From Schizosaccharomyces osmophilus (taxonomy: Eukaryota > Ascomycota > Schizosaccharomycetes > Schizosaccharomycetales > Schizosaccharomycetaceae), in assembly GCF_027921745.1 (NCBI RefSeq), contig NC_079238.1, forward strand, positions 4,402,001 through 4,466,000: a stretch of 64,000 nt of DNA, given 5' to 3'. Shown here piece after piece: positions 20,961 through 31,045 of the stretch (its first letter is position 1; each line of letters begins with the position of its first letter). Below the pieces are notes generated by a model. It was not told the origin of the DNA. It did not search any database and was given only the letters and a program-made list of their open reading frames with translations. The position numbers were made by a program, and so were the translations under genes.

Positions 20961-22703
20961 TTAAATGATTTTCTGGAGAAACCGTTTAACGACTTCAAAA
21001 CAGGGCATGGGATTATTGATCGGCGAAGCCTTATTACTAGAAAACCGTATGTCAATAATATTTGCCAATGAACCAAGAGAAAACACTTCAAACGCCAAAT
21101 AAACAACAAAATTGTCAGAGTTGAATTTCGCATCTATGCGGTATTTACTTTCGCGTAAGAACTCTTCTGTACTGTAAGGGAGAAAGGAAGCACCAAGTTG
21201 CTGTAAGCTCTGGCAAAATTGCAACAAGATTTGTCGAGGAGGTTTATTTGATTGTATACCAAAATGCCATCGAAAGGTTCGTATCCGAGTTGATGTGGGC
21301 GACTGCAATTTGCGAAAATTATACGTATTTCCCATGTAAGTTGCATGTTCGCTGGGAAGAGATGTCGGTAAAATACTGACATGTGATTGGGGCGACGAAT
21401 TGGAGTAACCTGTGGCTGCAGTAGAGGCACCCTTTGTGTCAGACTTTGTAGGTGAGTTTGGAATAGAACCTGCATAGAAAATACCTTGAAAAGGCAGAGT
21501 TTCGACAGAGGAACTAAGGTCGCTGTTGGTCGAGGCAGAAAACTGAGGGTATGAAAATTCCAAAGAAGGATTTGATACTTTGTTTTGGACATTAAAAGTA
21601 GAATTTGGTGATGAACCAAAAAGTTTTGCTAATTCAGCTGGGTAATAGCTGACAGGATGTTGTTTCTCAGGTGAGGAAAAAGAATTATGCGAGGACAGGT
21701 GATAAGATGGAAGTCTATCAGCTATAAACCAAGGATGCTGAATAATTTCACCAATTTTGATTCTGGAAGTAGGGATGACAGTGAGCATCCGTCGGATTAA
21801 ATCGGTAGCACTTGTAGAAACGTGAGAAGGTACGGTGTAAATGCCTTTGCAAGCACGACTTAAAACATTAGATATGGTGACATCCTCAAAGGGAAATTCA
21901 CCGGTAAGCATGAGATAGAGCAGGATTCCACAACCCCAAATATCCACATCACACCCATCATAATACCGGCCTTGAATGACTTCGGGAGCGGCATAATGAG
22001 GAGTTCCGCAAGAAGTTCTTAAAAATGTACCATCATACATAAAATTGGAAAGGCTAAAATCACTAAGCTTCACGGTGAAGTCCTTAGAAAGAAGAATGTT
22101 TTCAAGCTTCAGGTCGCGATGAGACACATTGTTTTGGTGACAGTATTCAACAGCAAATACTACTTGTTGAAATATCCTGCGAGCTACGGACTCGTTTAAA
22201 CGCTTGCATTTTGCGAGGATACTGTGAAGGTCGGTGTCCATGTATTCCAATGCGAGCACTGTATACTTTGGGACACGAAGCACTTGGTACAGAGAGAGGA
22301 TATTTGGATGCTGAAACTTCCGCAGAATCATGACTTCTCGTAAAACATGGTTCCAAATACACTCATCTTCCATCTCCGCATTGCGTATCATTTTCAATGC
22401 GACCCTTTCTTCCGTCTCCCAGTGGATCCCTACTAAACAGAAACAAAGTTAGTAAGTTTTAGTACAGACAAAGGGAAGAATGATTCGTCGAGGAACTCTT
22501 CAAAAAAGAAAGCTGGATGTCAAAGACGTCACAAGCCGAGTGCTTTCTGTGAACTTCCTCGAGAAGGATTGCTTCCCATTCAACATACACTTCACTTTGG
22601 CAAGATTACCCTCGCCCAAAGTCCTTCCCAACTTCCAAGGACCAATGAATTGAGCTTCATCAACATTTCGAGTTTCAACCGATGAGAAAGCAGCGGTTTG
22701 CAT
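20961..22703 (-). CDS. ppk9: Ppk9, Snf1/AMPK-like Ser/Thr kinase (two exons)
   Basis: Exons 22703-22589 and 22432-20961 (intron 156 nt, branch CTAAC) give 528 residues. Kinase domain about 22-280: Gly-rich loop LGEGNLAKVK (split by the intron), VALKMI (ATP-binding Lys), HRDLKLEN (catalytic loop), SDFSLSNF (Mg site), CGTPHYAAPEV and DVDIWGCGILLYLMLTGEFPF. A Ser-rich linker follows, then a C-terminal KA1/AMPK-alpha-CTD-like region starting at TFRWHFGIQS and ending FEVVKRFLQKII. By architecture it is a CAMK-group kinase next to Snf1, Kin1 and Cdr. Oddities: DFS instead of DFG, and Ala in place of the third Gly of the loop. Substrates are not known to me. Confidence 0.88.
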
Positions 22704-23881
22704 AGGGCACGAGCGACCACCTAGGATTTATGGAAATTTTTTATATTCAAGAAAAGAAAGAAACAGCATGGATTGAAAAACCAATATCTGTTGTTGTTAG
22801 CATAGAGTAGCTGGGAATGTCTAGTTCCTCAATAGCAATATAGTACGATTCTTGGGCATATCTGATTACAAGTTCGCTTAGATATGAGCGGTGAGTAAAC
22901 AAATAAACGATTCCAAACAAAAAAAAAACAACACCCAGGATGCATAAAACAGCAAATTTCTTTTTTTATACTTTATCAACCTCGCTTATTCTTCTTTTAT
23001 GCTCATTTCTGGCTTCCTTGATTTTTTATGCACATCTTTTCATCTGCTACAGAAGTAAGTTATCTAAACGAGTAGATGAGGTATCCTAGCAAATAAACAA
23101 AGAAAAAAAAAGAAACCACATAAAATTGCAGCATTTCAACGTCGTTCAAACACAAGAATGGAATTTCAAGATGAATCAAACCCCTCGACTGAGCTTCCTG
23201 TAAGTTCTATTTCGCTTTTTTCCCACCCACTGGTTCCCTTATCTGATGATTCCAACGAAAGAACAAAGTGCGAAATTTATCGACTTCGAACAGGACCCAA
23301 AAGTTCATCCTTGCAAGATCACAAAATCTTCGTCAGTATTCACTGCATTACCATGGTTGATCCTGTCAACATTTTTGTTCCAATCGATTTCGTCCTTCGG
23401 ATCTGTCGAAAGGTTTTTTTACTGTCGGCCGCGGAGGAAAAATATGCTCGTTCATAAATGAATATGACAAATCATAGCATTAAAAGGTTCCTTCCTTTCT
23501 AGGTAGAAATTCATAAAACTATAACCTAAATATACTTGTATATACCTTTTTAAAAATCTGAATATAAAATTCTTTGAAAACTCTGGATGGTTTGTTGCTA
23601 TTCGTGCCAAGTCGCTTTGTTTACATTTTATCGGATTAGAGTTACACCTCGCTAAATTAGTAAACAACGGCTAAACCGAGCTCCGACGACAAGCTCCGTC
23701 CGAGTAAATTATGTTTGGATTACTTATAACCAAAACACAGACCATATTTATAGTCGCAGCGTAGTTCATCTTATTTTGTTCACTCTTTTCTTTTGTGCGA
23801 ATTCCCCTTTGTCCAGGGGACTACTCTTTATTTTTTATTTTTTTGGATTTGTTACTTTGACAGTAAATTAGAAACAGAAAT
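22704..23881. other. 1.2-kb divergent region between ppk9 and the Osh3-like gene
   Basis: AT-rich DNA with two forkhead-type cores (22895-22903 and 23616-23624) and a possible small spliced gene at 23158-23461, listed separately. Confidence 0.4.
23158..23461 (+). CDS. Possible small membrane protein gene (uncertain)
   Basis: An ATG at 23158 starts a 99-codon frame to 23457. A good donor (GTAAGT at 23200) and a CTGAT branch-like site suggest an intron, which would switch to an overlapping frame ending at 23461. That frame encodes a hydrophobic stretch (VFTALPWLILSTFLFQSISS) followed by RRKN. Splicing from the alternative ATG at 23171 to an AG at about 23269 keeps that second frame. I do not recognise the protein, and the exact structure is ambiguous; it could be noncoding leader of the Osh3-like gene. 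Confidence 0.28.
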
Positions 23882-26716
23882 ATGATGGAAACTGTGGAAG
23901 TTCGAAGTAAAAGTCTACTAATCCAATGGCTGAATGTGAAGCCAAATAGCCTTCTTAGCTGGCAAATTCACGTGAAGCGGAAAAGTATCAAATACGATAT
24001 TTACTACAAGCGAACGAAAGGAAGTTCAGAGGATGACTATAAATCACCAGCCGTTTTAGACGCCAGACAACAACAACAAACCCAAGTAACTGAAGTTCAA
24101 AAGTTGAATGCCATTGGTCTTGAACTCTTTTACCAAGGCGAAAGGTGTATGGCTGAAAAGCCCAACGACGGTTCTGTGTCCATTGAGAAAGGTGGATTAT
24201 ATGCTTTTGTTTTCGACAATACTTTCTCTAAAACTACACCAAAAATCATATCTTTTCTGCTCAGTGTCCAATCGTTTCCAGGATCAGTCCAGCATAACAT
24301 AAACAGTAACGGTGCCCCGAAACAGCTGATTTGTGGAACCCTTCTCAAAAAGCGGCGCAAAAAAGGCCAAGGATATGCTCGTCGTTACTTTACGTTGGAT
24401 ATGCTGGAAGGAACTCTTTCATACTATGCCAATGCTCATTCTTCTATCATGCGAGGAAAGCTGCCTCTCAGTATCGCTGTTGTCAGTATCTCTTCCGAAA
24501 GCCATGAAATTAACGTTGATTCCGGCATCGAAGTTTGGAATCTCCGCGCTCATACTCATCACGACTGGTTAAGATGGTGTAATGCCCTAGAGCGTGCTAA
24601 AAATACTCAGGCTTTTTCCAAATTAACTGTTAGTGAACGATCCCAGCAGTCATCTTCCAAACAGCTCGATTCCATCTACTCCCGCCTTCGCGAATGCTTG
24701 GATATCGCACAAACCCACCGGATAGGTCGCTCTCGGTCTGCTATTAATCTCAACATTCCCAACATCCGGATTCAATTGCCCGACGAACACATGACAAATA
24801 CTGGAAACCCAAGAGAGTCCATGGATGAATCCTTTCCCGAAAACTCATCCGCCGAAATAACTCTCCGCAAAGTTACTCGCCAGCTTGGCTCTCTTTTACA
24901 TGAACTAGAATGCTTTATTCAACATCATGAGTTTACAAAAGATCAAGTTCCCGTTACTTCCCCATCCTCCCGTGTATCCATGGATTCTACTGTATCTCAT
25001 ACGTGGTATGATGCCGAAGATGACCCAGGCATCAATCATGTAACAGACACTTTGGGAGACCTAAATAATTCAGATGACTTGCTAAGCAGTGATCGAACTA
25101 CCAAAAATTCTGATCCCGATATTACCTTTGTCGATGATTCTCTTCATAGAACGAGCAGCTATGAAGAGGATTCAGTTTCCGATTCTTCTGTTTCAGACTT
25201 GTCCTCTGAAGTTACAGAGCCAGAGGAGTTAATTCAATCACCGGCTAGTTACGATTCCATGGTATCGAGCGATACCGCTGATGAAGGTTCAGAGAAAAGT
25301 GTTGTCAATGGAATAAAACCTATTGAAAATTTCAAGGATGTAGATGAATACAAACCAAATCGCACCGAAAACAAGTCTGAACAAGGATCTGCTGCCCGTT
25401 CCATAAACTCGAAGAATAATAAGAATTCTAGAGGACCGAAGCATGACACTGAAGGAAGTGCACCATTTTCTTCAGCTTCCAATAAAAATGAAGATATGTC
25501 GAAGGATCTTAACCAACCAGTTGCTGAACTGTACCCCCTTCCTCATAAAACGGTTGCGCGAAGACAAAACATACCTGCTATAGTAGACCCTCCTCCTAGT
25601 ATCATGTCGGTCCTGAGAAGGAATATTGGAAAAGATATCAGTTCAATTCGTATTCCCGTTGTTTCCAACGAACCCTGTAGTTTACTTCAACGTTATGCGG
25701 AGGATTTGGAATATTCCAACCTTTTAGACATCGCCAACGAAAGTGAGCCGGAGTTGAAGATATTTTACATCGCAGCTTTTGCTGTATCAAATTTTTCTAA
25801 TATGAGACACAAGGAAAGAAGTGTGAGAAAGGTGTTTAGTCCATTATTAGGAGAAACGTATGAGCTAGCTCGTGAAGATAAAAATTATCGCTTTTTAGCA
25901 GAAAAAGTGTCACATCGGCCACTTGTTGTTGCATGCCAAGCCGACAGTCCTAAATGGAAATGGCATCACTCTCCAAGGCCTATCCAGAAATTCTGGGGTA
26001 AATCTATAGAACTGAATATTCATGGGGACGTGAACATTCAGCTACAGTGTGGAAGTAAGTTTGTCTTTACGAAGCCTGCTTGTTTTTTGAAAAACGTTGC
26101 TATAGGAGAAAAATACGTTGAACCTTATGACCACATGGTAATTACTGACTCTACCACTGGGGACAAAGCCATCGTTCAATTTAAAGTTGGGGGAATGTTT
26201 TCTGGGCGTTCTGAAGAAGTAAATGTTGAAGTTGTAAGGTCCGACGGAAGCCAAGATTCTCGATGCCTAAAAGGTAAATGGACGACTTCGTTAGATTTGG
26301 TACACACTGAAACCAATAAAGTGGAAAAAATGATATGGGAAGTTGGAAGTTTGGTGGAAGACCCTCAAAAGCATTGCGGTATGACAACATTTGCTGCACA
26401 AACGAACGAAATAACATCGATTGAAGATGGCTTGCTTCCTCCTACTGACACTCGTTTACGCCCTGATCAAAGATTACGCGAACAGGGCCGTTTAGAGATA
26501 GCAGAACAATTGAAATTAGATCTCGAACAGAAACAGCGAGAGGAACGACAAGAGATGGAGAGAAACCAAACATCTTGGCATCCTAAATGGTTTTCTCAAG
26601 TTAAGACCGGTAAGGATGATGAGTCTGACCCTCTTTGGTTTATAAAAGAAGACCGAGATAGTTATTGGTCCTGTCGGCAAAAAGGCAATTGGTCTAAGTG
26701 CCCTCAGTTATGGTAA
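23882..26716 (+). CDS. Oxysterol-binding protein homologue, Osh3-like (GOLD-like, PH and ORD domains)
   Basis: A single exon of 944 residues. The N-terminal ~130 residues resemble the GOLD-like domain of Osh3 (SLLIQWLNVKPNSLLSW, IYYKR). A PH domain lies at about 145-245 (CGTLLKKRRKKGQGYARRYF, WLRWCNALERA). A long acidic Ser-rich linker follows. The lipid-transfer ORD is at about 590-940: EPCSLLQRYAEDLEYSNLL, the signature with AEKVSHRPLVVAC in place of EQVSHHPP, and WHPKWF near the end. The VSHRP variant is what I associate with Osh3-type proteins, which bind PI4P but not sterol. Known role: lipid exchange and PI4P control at ER-plasma membrane contacts. It is longer than short Osh proteins (~430) because of the added GOLD and PH domains. 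Confidence 0.9.
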   Translation: MMETVEVRSKSLLIQWLNVKPNSLLSWQIHVKRKSIKYDIYYKRTKGSSEDDYKSPAVLDARQQQQTQVTEVQKLNAIGLELFYQGERCMAEKPNDGSVSIEKGGLYAFVFDNTFSKTTPKIISFLLSVQSFPGSVQHNINSNGAPKQLICGTLLKKRRKKGQGYARRYFTLDMLEGTLSYYANAHSSIMRGKLPLSIAVVSISSESHEINVDSGIEVWNLRAHTHHDWLRWCNALERAKNTQAFSKLTVSERSQQSSSKQLDSIYSRLRECLDIAQTHRIGRSRSAINLNIPNIRIQLPDEHMTNTGNPRESMDESFPENSSAEITLRKVTRQLGSLLHELECFIQHHEFTKDQVPVTSPSSRVSMDSTVSHTWYDAEDDPGINHVTDTLGDLNNSDDLLSSDRTTKNSDPDITFVDDSLHRTSSYEEDSVSDSSVSDLSSEVTEPEELIQSPASYDSMVSSDTADEGSEKSVVNGIKPIENFKDVDEYKPNRTENKSEQGSAARSINSKNNKNSRGPKHDTEGSAPFSSASNKNEDMSKDLNQPVAELYPLPHKTVARRQNIPAIVDPPPSIMSVLRRNIGKDISSIRIPVVSNEPCSLLQRYAEDLEYSNLLDIANESEPELKIFYIAAFAVSNFSNMRHKERSVRKVFSPLLGETYELAREDKNYRFLAEKVSHRPLVVACQADSPKWKWHHSPRPIQKFWGKSIELNIHGDVNIQLQCGSKFVFTKPACFLKNVAIGEKYVEPYDHMVITDSTTGDKAIVQFKVGGMFSGRSEEVNVEVVRSDGSQDSRCLKGKWTTSLDLVHTETNKVEKMIWEVGSLVEDPQKHCGMTTFAAQTNEITSIEDGLLPPTDTRLRPDQRLREQGRLEIAEQLKLDLEQKQREERQEMERNQTSWHPKWFSQVKTGKDDESDPLWFIKEDRDSYWSCRQKGNWSKCPQLW

Positions 26717-27100
26717 ACTCGAAAACCTATTTCAAAAACATATCGTTACTATTAATTTTCTTGATTGCACTTGTTCATCATTTGTATTTGCATAAGCTAC
26801 CTTTCGTTACTCTTTGCGTTTTATGTTAATGCCCTTATTTATCCTAATACACATTTTTTAATATTGAGGATATTAATAATATTAATACAGTAAACTAATT
26901 CAAAACTGATTTTTAGACCGTTTAAAATCATACAAATTGTAAAATATACAGCCAAAATTATTCTCTATTTGGTCAGACATTCGCTATTAGAATATCATCA
27001 TAGCTACCTCGTAAACGAAGCAGCAATAAAAAAGCAAGAAGTCGTTGAGAGATTCTTTTCAGGAAAAACTTTATGATTCATTTATATTAAAGTTTGAATT
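26717..27100. other. Intergenic, tandem genes
   Basis: 384 bp of very AT-rich DNA. Nothing else seen. Confidence 0.4.
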
Positions 27101-28156
27101 ATGAGAATTCAATACTTATGGAGACAGAGGACTTTATTTCAGTTGATGACTCATAGAAGAGCATCAACTTATAATAAGAGACCATTTTGGAGACGTCCAT
27201 GGCCTGCTGCATTACTAGGGTGTGCAGTAGCAGGTACCGCAATTATAGCATTTTCAAAGCCTTCACCGATCGATGCAAACTATCCTGCATCTGTTGCCAG
27301 ACATATTCATGAGGCACTTTACAGGCAAACGGGATCGAGCTTACAAGATTTCCAGCGAGCTTGGAAGGCCTACCAGTCTGCTATTGAGCAGGCAGAAAAG
27401 GAAAATATGGACATGGAATCGGCTTCAATTCAAGGAATTCGACTGCAAATGGCTAATCTTCAGGAATCATCAGGAGGGTATCAACTAGCTTGGAAGCTAT
27501 TCTGGGACATTTTCAAGCGAACAGAAAGTTTGAAGGATTTCACTGAACAGAGGGTTATAATTGCCAGTAAAATCATTGAGTTATCGGAGCCCCTTGGTTT
27601 GCAGATGGAAGCGGCGAAAGCTGCAGATTTTATTATTCAGAGTTTGCTCCGCAATGAAATTAACGATGAACCAGAAAATAAGAGTCGTCTATTTGAGCAG
27701 ACTGCTACTCTATACTTTCAGCTTGGAAAGCCTTCCTATGCCGTTCCCTTATATTACCAAGCACTCGAATTGACAATGAACAATCCGACTTGTCATGGAT
27801 TGATATTAATGAATAATCTTGCTACTAGCTTACTGGCTCAAACAGATCATATTGATAAAAAGTATCACGAAAAACTACTTCAACAATCTAGAGACTGGAG
27901 CCAAAAAGCTGTTGACTCATATCACTTTGCTTATCCAAAGGATCGCACATTGGAATGCCATTCAGGATGTGCTGCCGCTTTTTTTACTTTGGGACAGGTT
28001 GCAGAGAGAAATGGAAATGTCGAAATGGCTATCAAAAATTATCGCAATGCTGAATCCTTGCGGGCCCACGACCCATATAATGATGGGTCTATGATGGCTC
28101 ACATCGCATTAGATCGATTAGACAAGAATGCCTTCTTGCGACCGAATGACGATTAA
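27101..28156 (+). CDS. Mitochondrial inner-membrane TPR protein, Mgr3-like
   Basis: A single exon of 351 residues. A basic mitochondrial presequence (MRIQYLWRQRTLFQLMTHRR) and one membrane segment about residues 36-50 (ALLGCAVAGTAIIAF) precede about 280 residues of helical repeats. TPR-like units include LYFQLGKPSYAVPLYYQAL and FFTLGQVAERNGNVEMAIK near the C-terminus. The topology (presequence, one membrane helix, TPRs outside) fits Mgr3, an adaptor of the i-AAA protease Yme1. The match is by architecture, so another TPR-anchored mitochondrial protein remains possible. The gene is well supported by its length and tandem position before cdc123. Confidence 0.75.
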   Translation: MRIQYLWRQRTLFQLMTHRRASTYNKRPFWRRPWPAALLGCAVAGTAIIAFSKPSPIDANYPASVARHIHEALYRQTGSSLQDFQRAWKAYQSAIEQAEKENMDMESASIQGIRLQMANLQESSGGYQLAWKLFWDIFKRTESLKDFTEQRVIIASKIIELSEPLGLQMEAAKAADFIIQSLLRNEINDEPENKSRLFEQTATLYFQLGKPSYAVPLYYQALELTMNNPTCHGLILMNNLATSLLAQTDHIDKKYHEKLLQQSRDWSQKAVDSYHFAYPKDRTLECHSGCAAAFFTLGQVAERNGNVEMAIKNYRNAESLRAHDPYNDGSMMAHIALDRLDKNAFLRPNDD

Positions 28157-28452
28157 CAAGTACTTTTGTATGTCTATTTATGTATCTATATTGATTTGTC
28201 GTCTTTTAAAACCCTTTTTTTATTTTTTTAGATTGCACTTTATATTAAGTACTATCATTCCAATCAATTCATTTCTAACTATTTTAGACCCAATATTGTT
28301 GGAAATTCCTTTTTTTTTAGTAGCCAAAAAACTTTGGCTTTATGTATTTCACCAAAATTTGACATTCCCCAACGGACGTTCACTTTTACTTAACAAGAAA
28401 AAGTAAATTACGTCTGGCAGTTTTAGAAGCCATAACAACTTGGAATTAGAAA

Positions 28453-29512
28453 ATGGCCACACCAGTTACAAAACAACACATTTTAAATTGTCAATTCTCA
28501 AATTGGTATTCGCTGTTTCGTACTTTGACGCCTAAAGCAAAAGTCATAAAGCCAATTCCCACCTCTATACTAAAATACCTTGATGAAGATGGTATTTATT
28601 TAAAAAATGTTTCAAATACAATTGAAGATGTAACAGATCGAGAGAATGAGGAAGGGAGGGAAGAAGAAGAAGAAGATACACAAGTTTCTTCTTACTATCC
28701 GGACAAATCGACCATACAACTCATAGAAAGGGTTATTTCCGACCTCGATGGAGCCGTGGTACCCAAGCTGAATTGGTCAAGCCCCAAAGATGCTGTATGG
28801 ATTATGCCTACGGGAAGTATGAAATGCACTTCTGCAGAAGATGTCCTTTTAATATTAAAATCATCAGACTTTGTAACTCATGACCTTGATTATGCCTTTG
28901 ATGATTGTATAGAAGAAGATAACCAAGAAGCCGATTCCACAAGCCAACGGTTTCCTTCTGATTTCAGTCACGAACTAATTTTAAAAGAATGGTTTCCCAT
29001 TCACCCGTCAACAGAATTCCGCTGTTTTGTAAAAGGAAAAAATCTTATTGCTGTATGTCAACGAGACGACAATTATTATGACTTTCTAGAACACGAGATG
29101 AAGGAAATTTTGCCTGTTCTGCGGGATTTAACATCTAAGCTTTCGGAGTTTCCGGACCCTAACTGTATGTCTAATTTCTATTTAAATAATTGATTATTTA
29201 ACCTTTGTTTTAGTTGTTTTCGACACTTACGTCCAACAAAATCGTGCTTGGCTAATTGACATCAATCCATTTTTTGCTAGGACAGATGGTTTGCTCTTCT
29301 CATGGGAAGAATTATATGCAATGGATTATGAAAAAAATAGTCCAGAGATCAGATTAATTCCTAAAGGCGCCATGCCTTCTTCTGGGGGTGCCAACTTTTA
29401 CACCAATCGTGTTCCATTTGACCTAGTTGCTGCCAGTCAAGGAGAAAATTTACTAGAGTTTGCAGAAAAGATGCAAAGTTTAACTTCAGAAAGTACCAAA
29501 GATGAGGTATGA
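28453..29512 (+). CDS. cdc123: Cdc123, eIF2 assembly factor (two exons)
   Basis: Exons 28453-29164 and 29214-29512 (intron 49 nt) give 336 residues. Family motifs: an early NCQFSNWYSLF, an acidic insert of Glu residues at about 60-72, VPKLNWSSPKDAVWI, the ATP-grasp block LILKEWFPIHPSTEFRCFV, and VFDTYVQQNRAWLIDINPF carrying the Mg-binding Asp and Asn. The splice joins the strand DPNF-VFDTY exactly. Known role: Cdc123/D123 binds the C-terminal domain of eIF2-gamma and drives assembly of eIF2, and so controls translation initiation and cell-cycle entry. The last codon triplet region (GAG then GTATGA) resembles a donor site, so a third exon cannot be excluded, but the family usually ends here. 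Confidence 0.92.
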
Positions 29513-29659
29513 GCAAGTAAATAGGGGTATATATATAAGGGAATTCGGTTTGGTTACAGTTCATAGCATTACAGTTGTCTATATAATTTTGTTTATGTAA
29601 TGTAAATTATTCTCTTTTGTATTTGTATGGAGACGAAGCTTGCTTCGCTCTAGTATGTA

Positions 29660-30642
29660 TTATACATGTACATTCCCTTCCAATTCCGGAACCTCTTTTT
29701 CCCATCCACTGTAGGCTAGATACCGATGATTTAGTTCAGCTCTCCAATGAATTCCATATAAAGACTCAATTCCCCCGGTTAATGATTGTTGCTGACAATA
29801 GATTAAACGAAATATGCGAGAATGTAATAAAGCCATACTACACATAACGCAGGGCTCATGAGTCATTAAAACCGTTAAGCCACGACATAAGTATCTTTCT
29901 TCAGATGATTCGTGTGGAAGTTTCCGGCGTTCCCGTTCACCTGCTGCTACCAAGTTAATTGCCCTCATGGCACAATGGTCGACTGGATTCCGTGATGCAT
30001 TTCGTTCATCTATAGAAACTGAAAGAACTGTGCGTGAAGTATGATCGTAAACCGCTGCAGCACAGCCGATTTGTCCCTTGGATTGTGACACAAAGGCTGC
30101 TTGAATCAAGTCGTTCAAAACTCCATCAATCACTTCCAATTCTCTATTTGTAAAAATATCCTGTCGCTCAGTATGCCTTCTGTAGAAAACGGGCCATATT
30201 GGATTCCATTCCTTATACTGTTCCAAAGTTAAAGGTGCATGAGAAGGAACGGGAAGAATATAGACTTTTGCATCAATTTCTAATTCTTGTAAGTCTTTTT
30301 CTATCTGGCTTTGTGTCATTGCCAACACTGGACATAGTATAATTTCTAGTTCCAAAGGCTCGTTTTCCTTTTGTATTCTTCGAAGTCTAGCACAATGTAG
30401 TAGGGCTTCCTTTTGTTTGGACCTTATTTTTTTGACATATTCCGTTGTTTTTGAGGCAAATTGCGGCTTTAGACGAGCAATCCAAACATTTTCTATTACA
30501 TTAGTCTATGTTGTAACTGAGATTTCATACCTGTTTCTAAAGGCCTTAATTCGAGATGCGATTTTACTAGTTTAAAAGGCCAGTGCTGTTCATCAATATT
30601 AGTCTCCCCTTGTTGACTTCTTGTTGAAATTGACTTCTCCAT
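29660..30642 (-). CDS. tad3: Tad3, non-catalytic subunit of tRNA A34 deaminase (two exons)
   Basis: Exons 30642-30531 and 30492-29660 (intron 38 nt, among the shortest here) give 314 residues. The deaminase domain occupies the second half. The first zinc ligand lies in NPVDHCAMRAI, where the catalytic Glu of HxE is Ala, as expected of the Tad3 (not Tad2) subunit. The other ligands are in THEPCVMCSMALLHSR. The N-terminal half (EQHWPFKLVKSHLEL, WIARLKP) is the Tad3-specific tRNA-binding extension. Known role: with Tad2 it converts A34 to inosine in the anticodons of several cytosolic tRNAs; it is essential. The 5' exon is needed to reach an ATG. Confidence 0.93.
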
Positions 30643-31045
30643 CAAATCGTATAAAGTGTTGCTATATGAACATATAAAAATCTTCTACAGAAAAAAAAAA
30701 AAGAAAAGATGCACAGGGCAAGGCTATTTCAAAAAATAAAAACTTTTCATATTTAAACTAACTTAAGGCTACTATAGTATTTTTATTTAAAGCCCTTTTT
30801 AAAAGGGCTTTACTCGCCGAATGTTTTACAATAGATACCAGAAAGCCTTCCATCAATGGAAGCCATTTTGAATATTAAACTGAATAAATAATTCATTCTT
30901 ACTTAAAATACCTAAGTAACTTAATAAAAAATAATCATCACATTGAATCCTGTCGTAAATTTTGAATATTTTTATCAAACCCGGTCAGTGAACGCATCAA
31001 GAGATGAACCTAATTTGATACAATATATCATTTTAATAATAAATG
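30643..31045. other. Intergenic with two palindromes (tad3 promoter, vps41 3' flank)
   Basis: 403 bp. Near-perfect palindrome AAAGCCCTTTT-T-AAAAGGGCTTT at 30789-30811 and a second one, CTTCCAT-CA-ATGGAAG, at 30847-30862. No gene seen. Confidence 0.7.
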
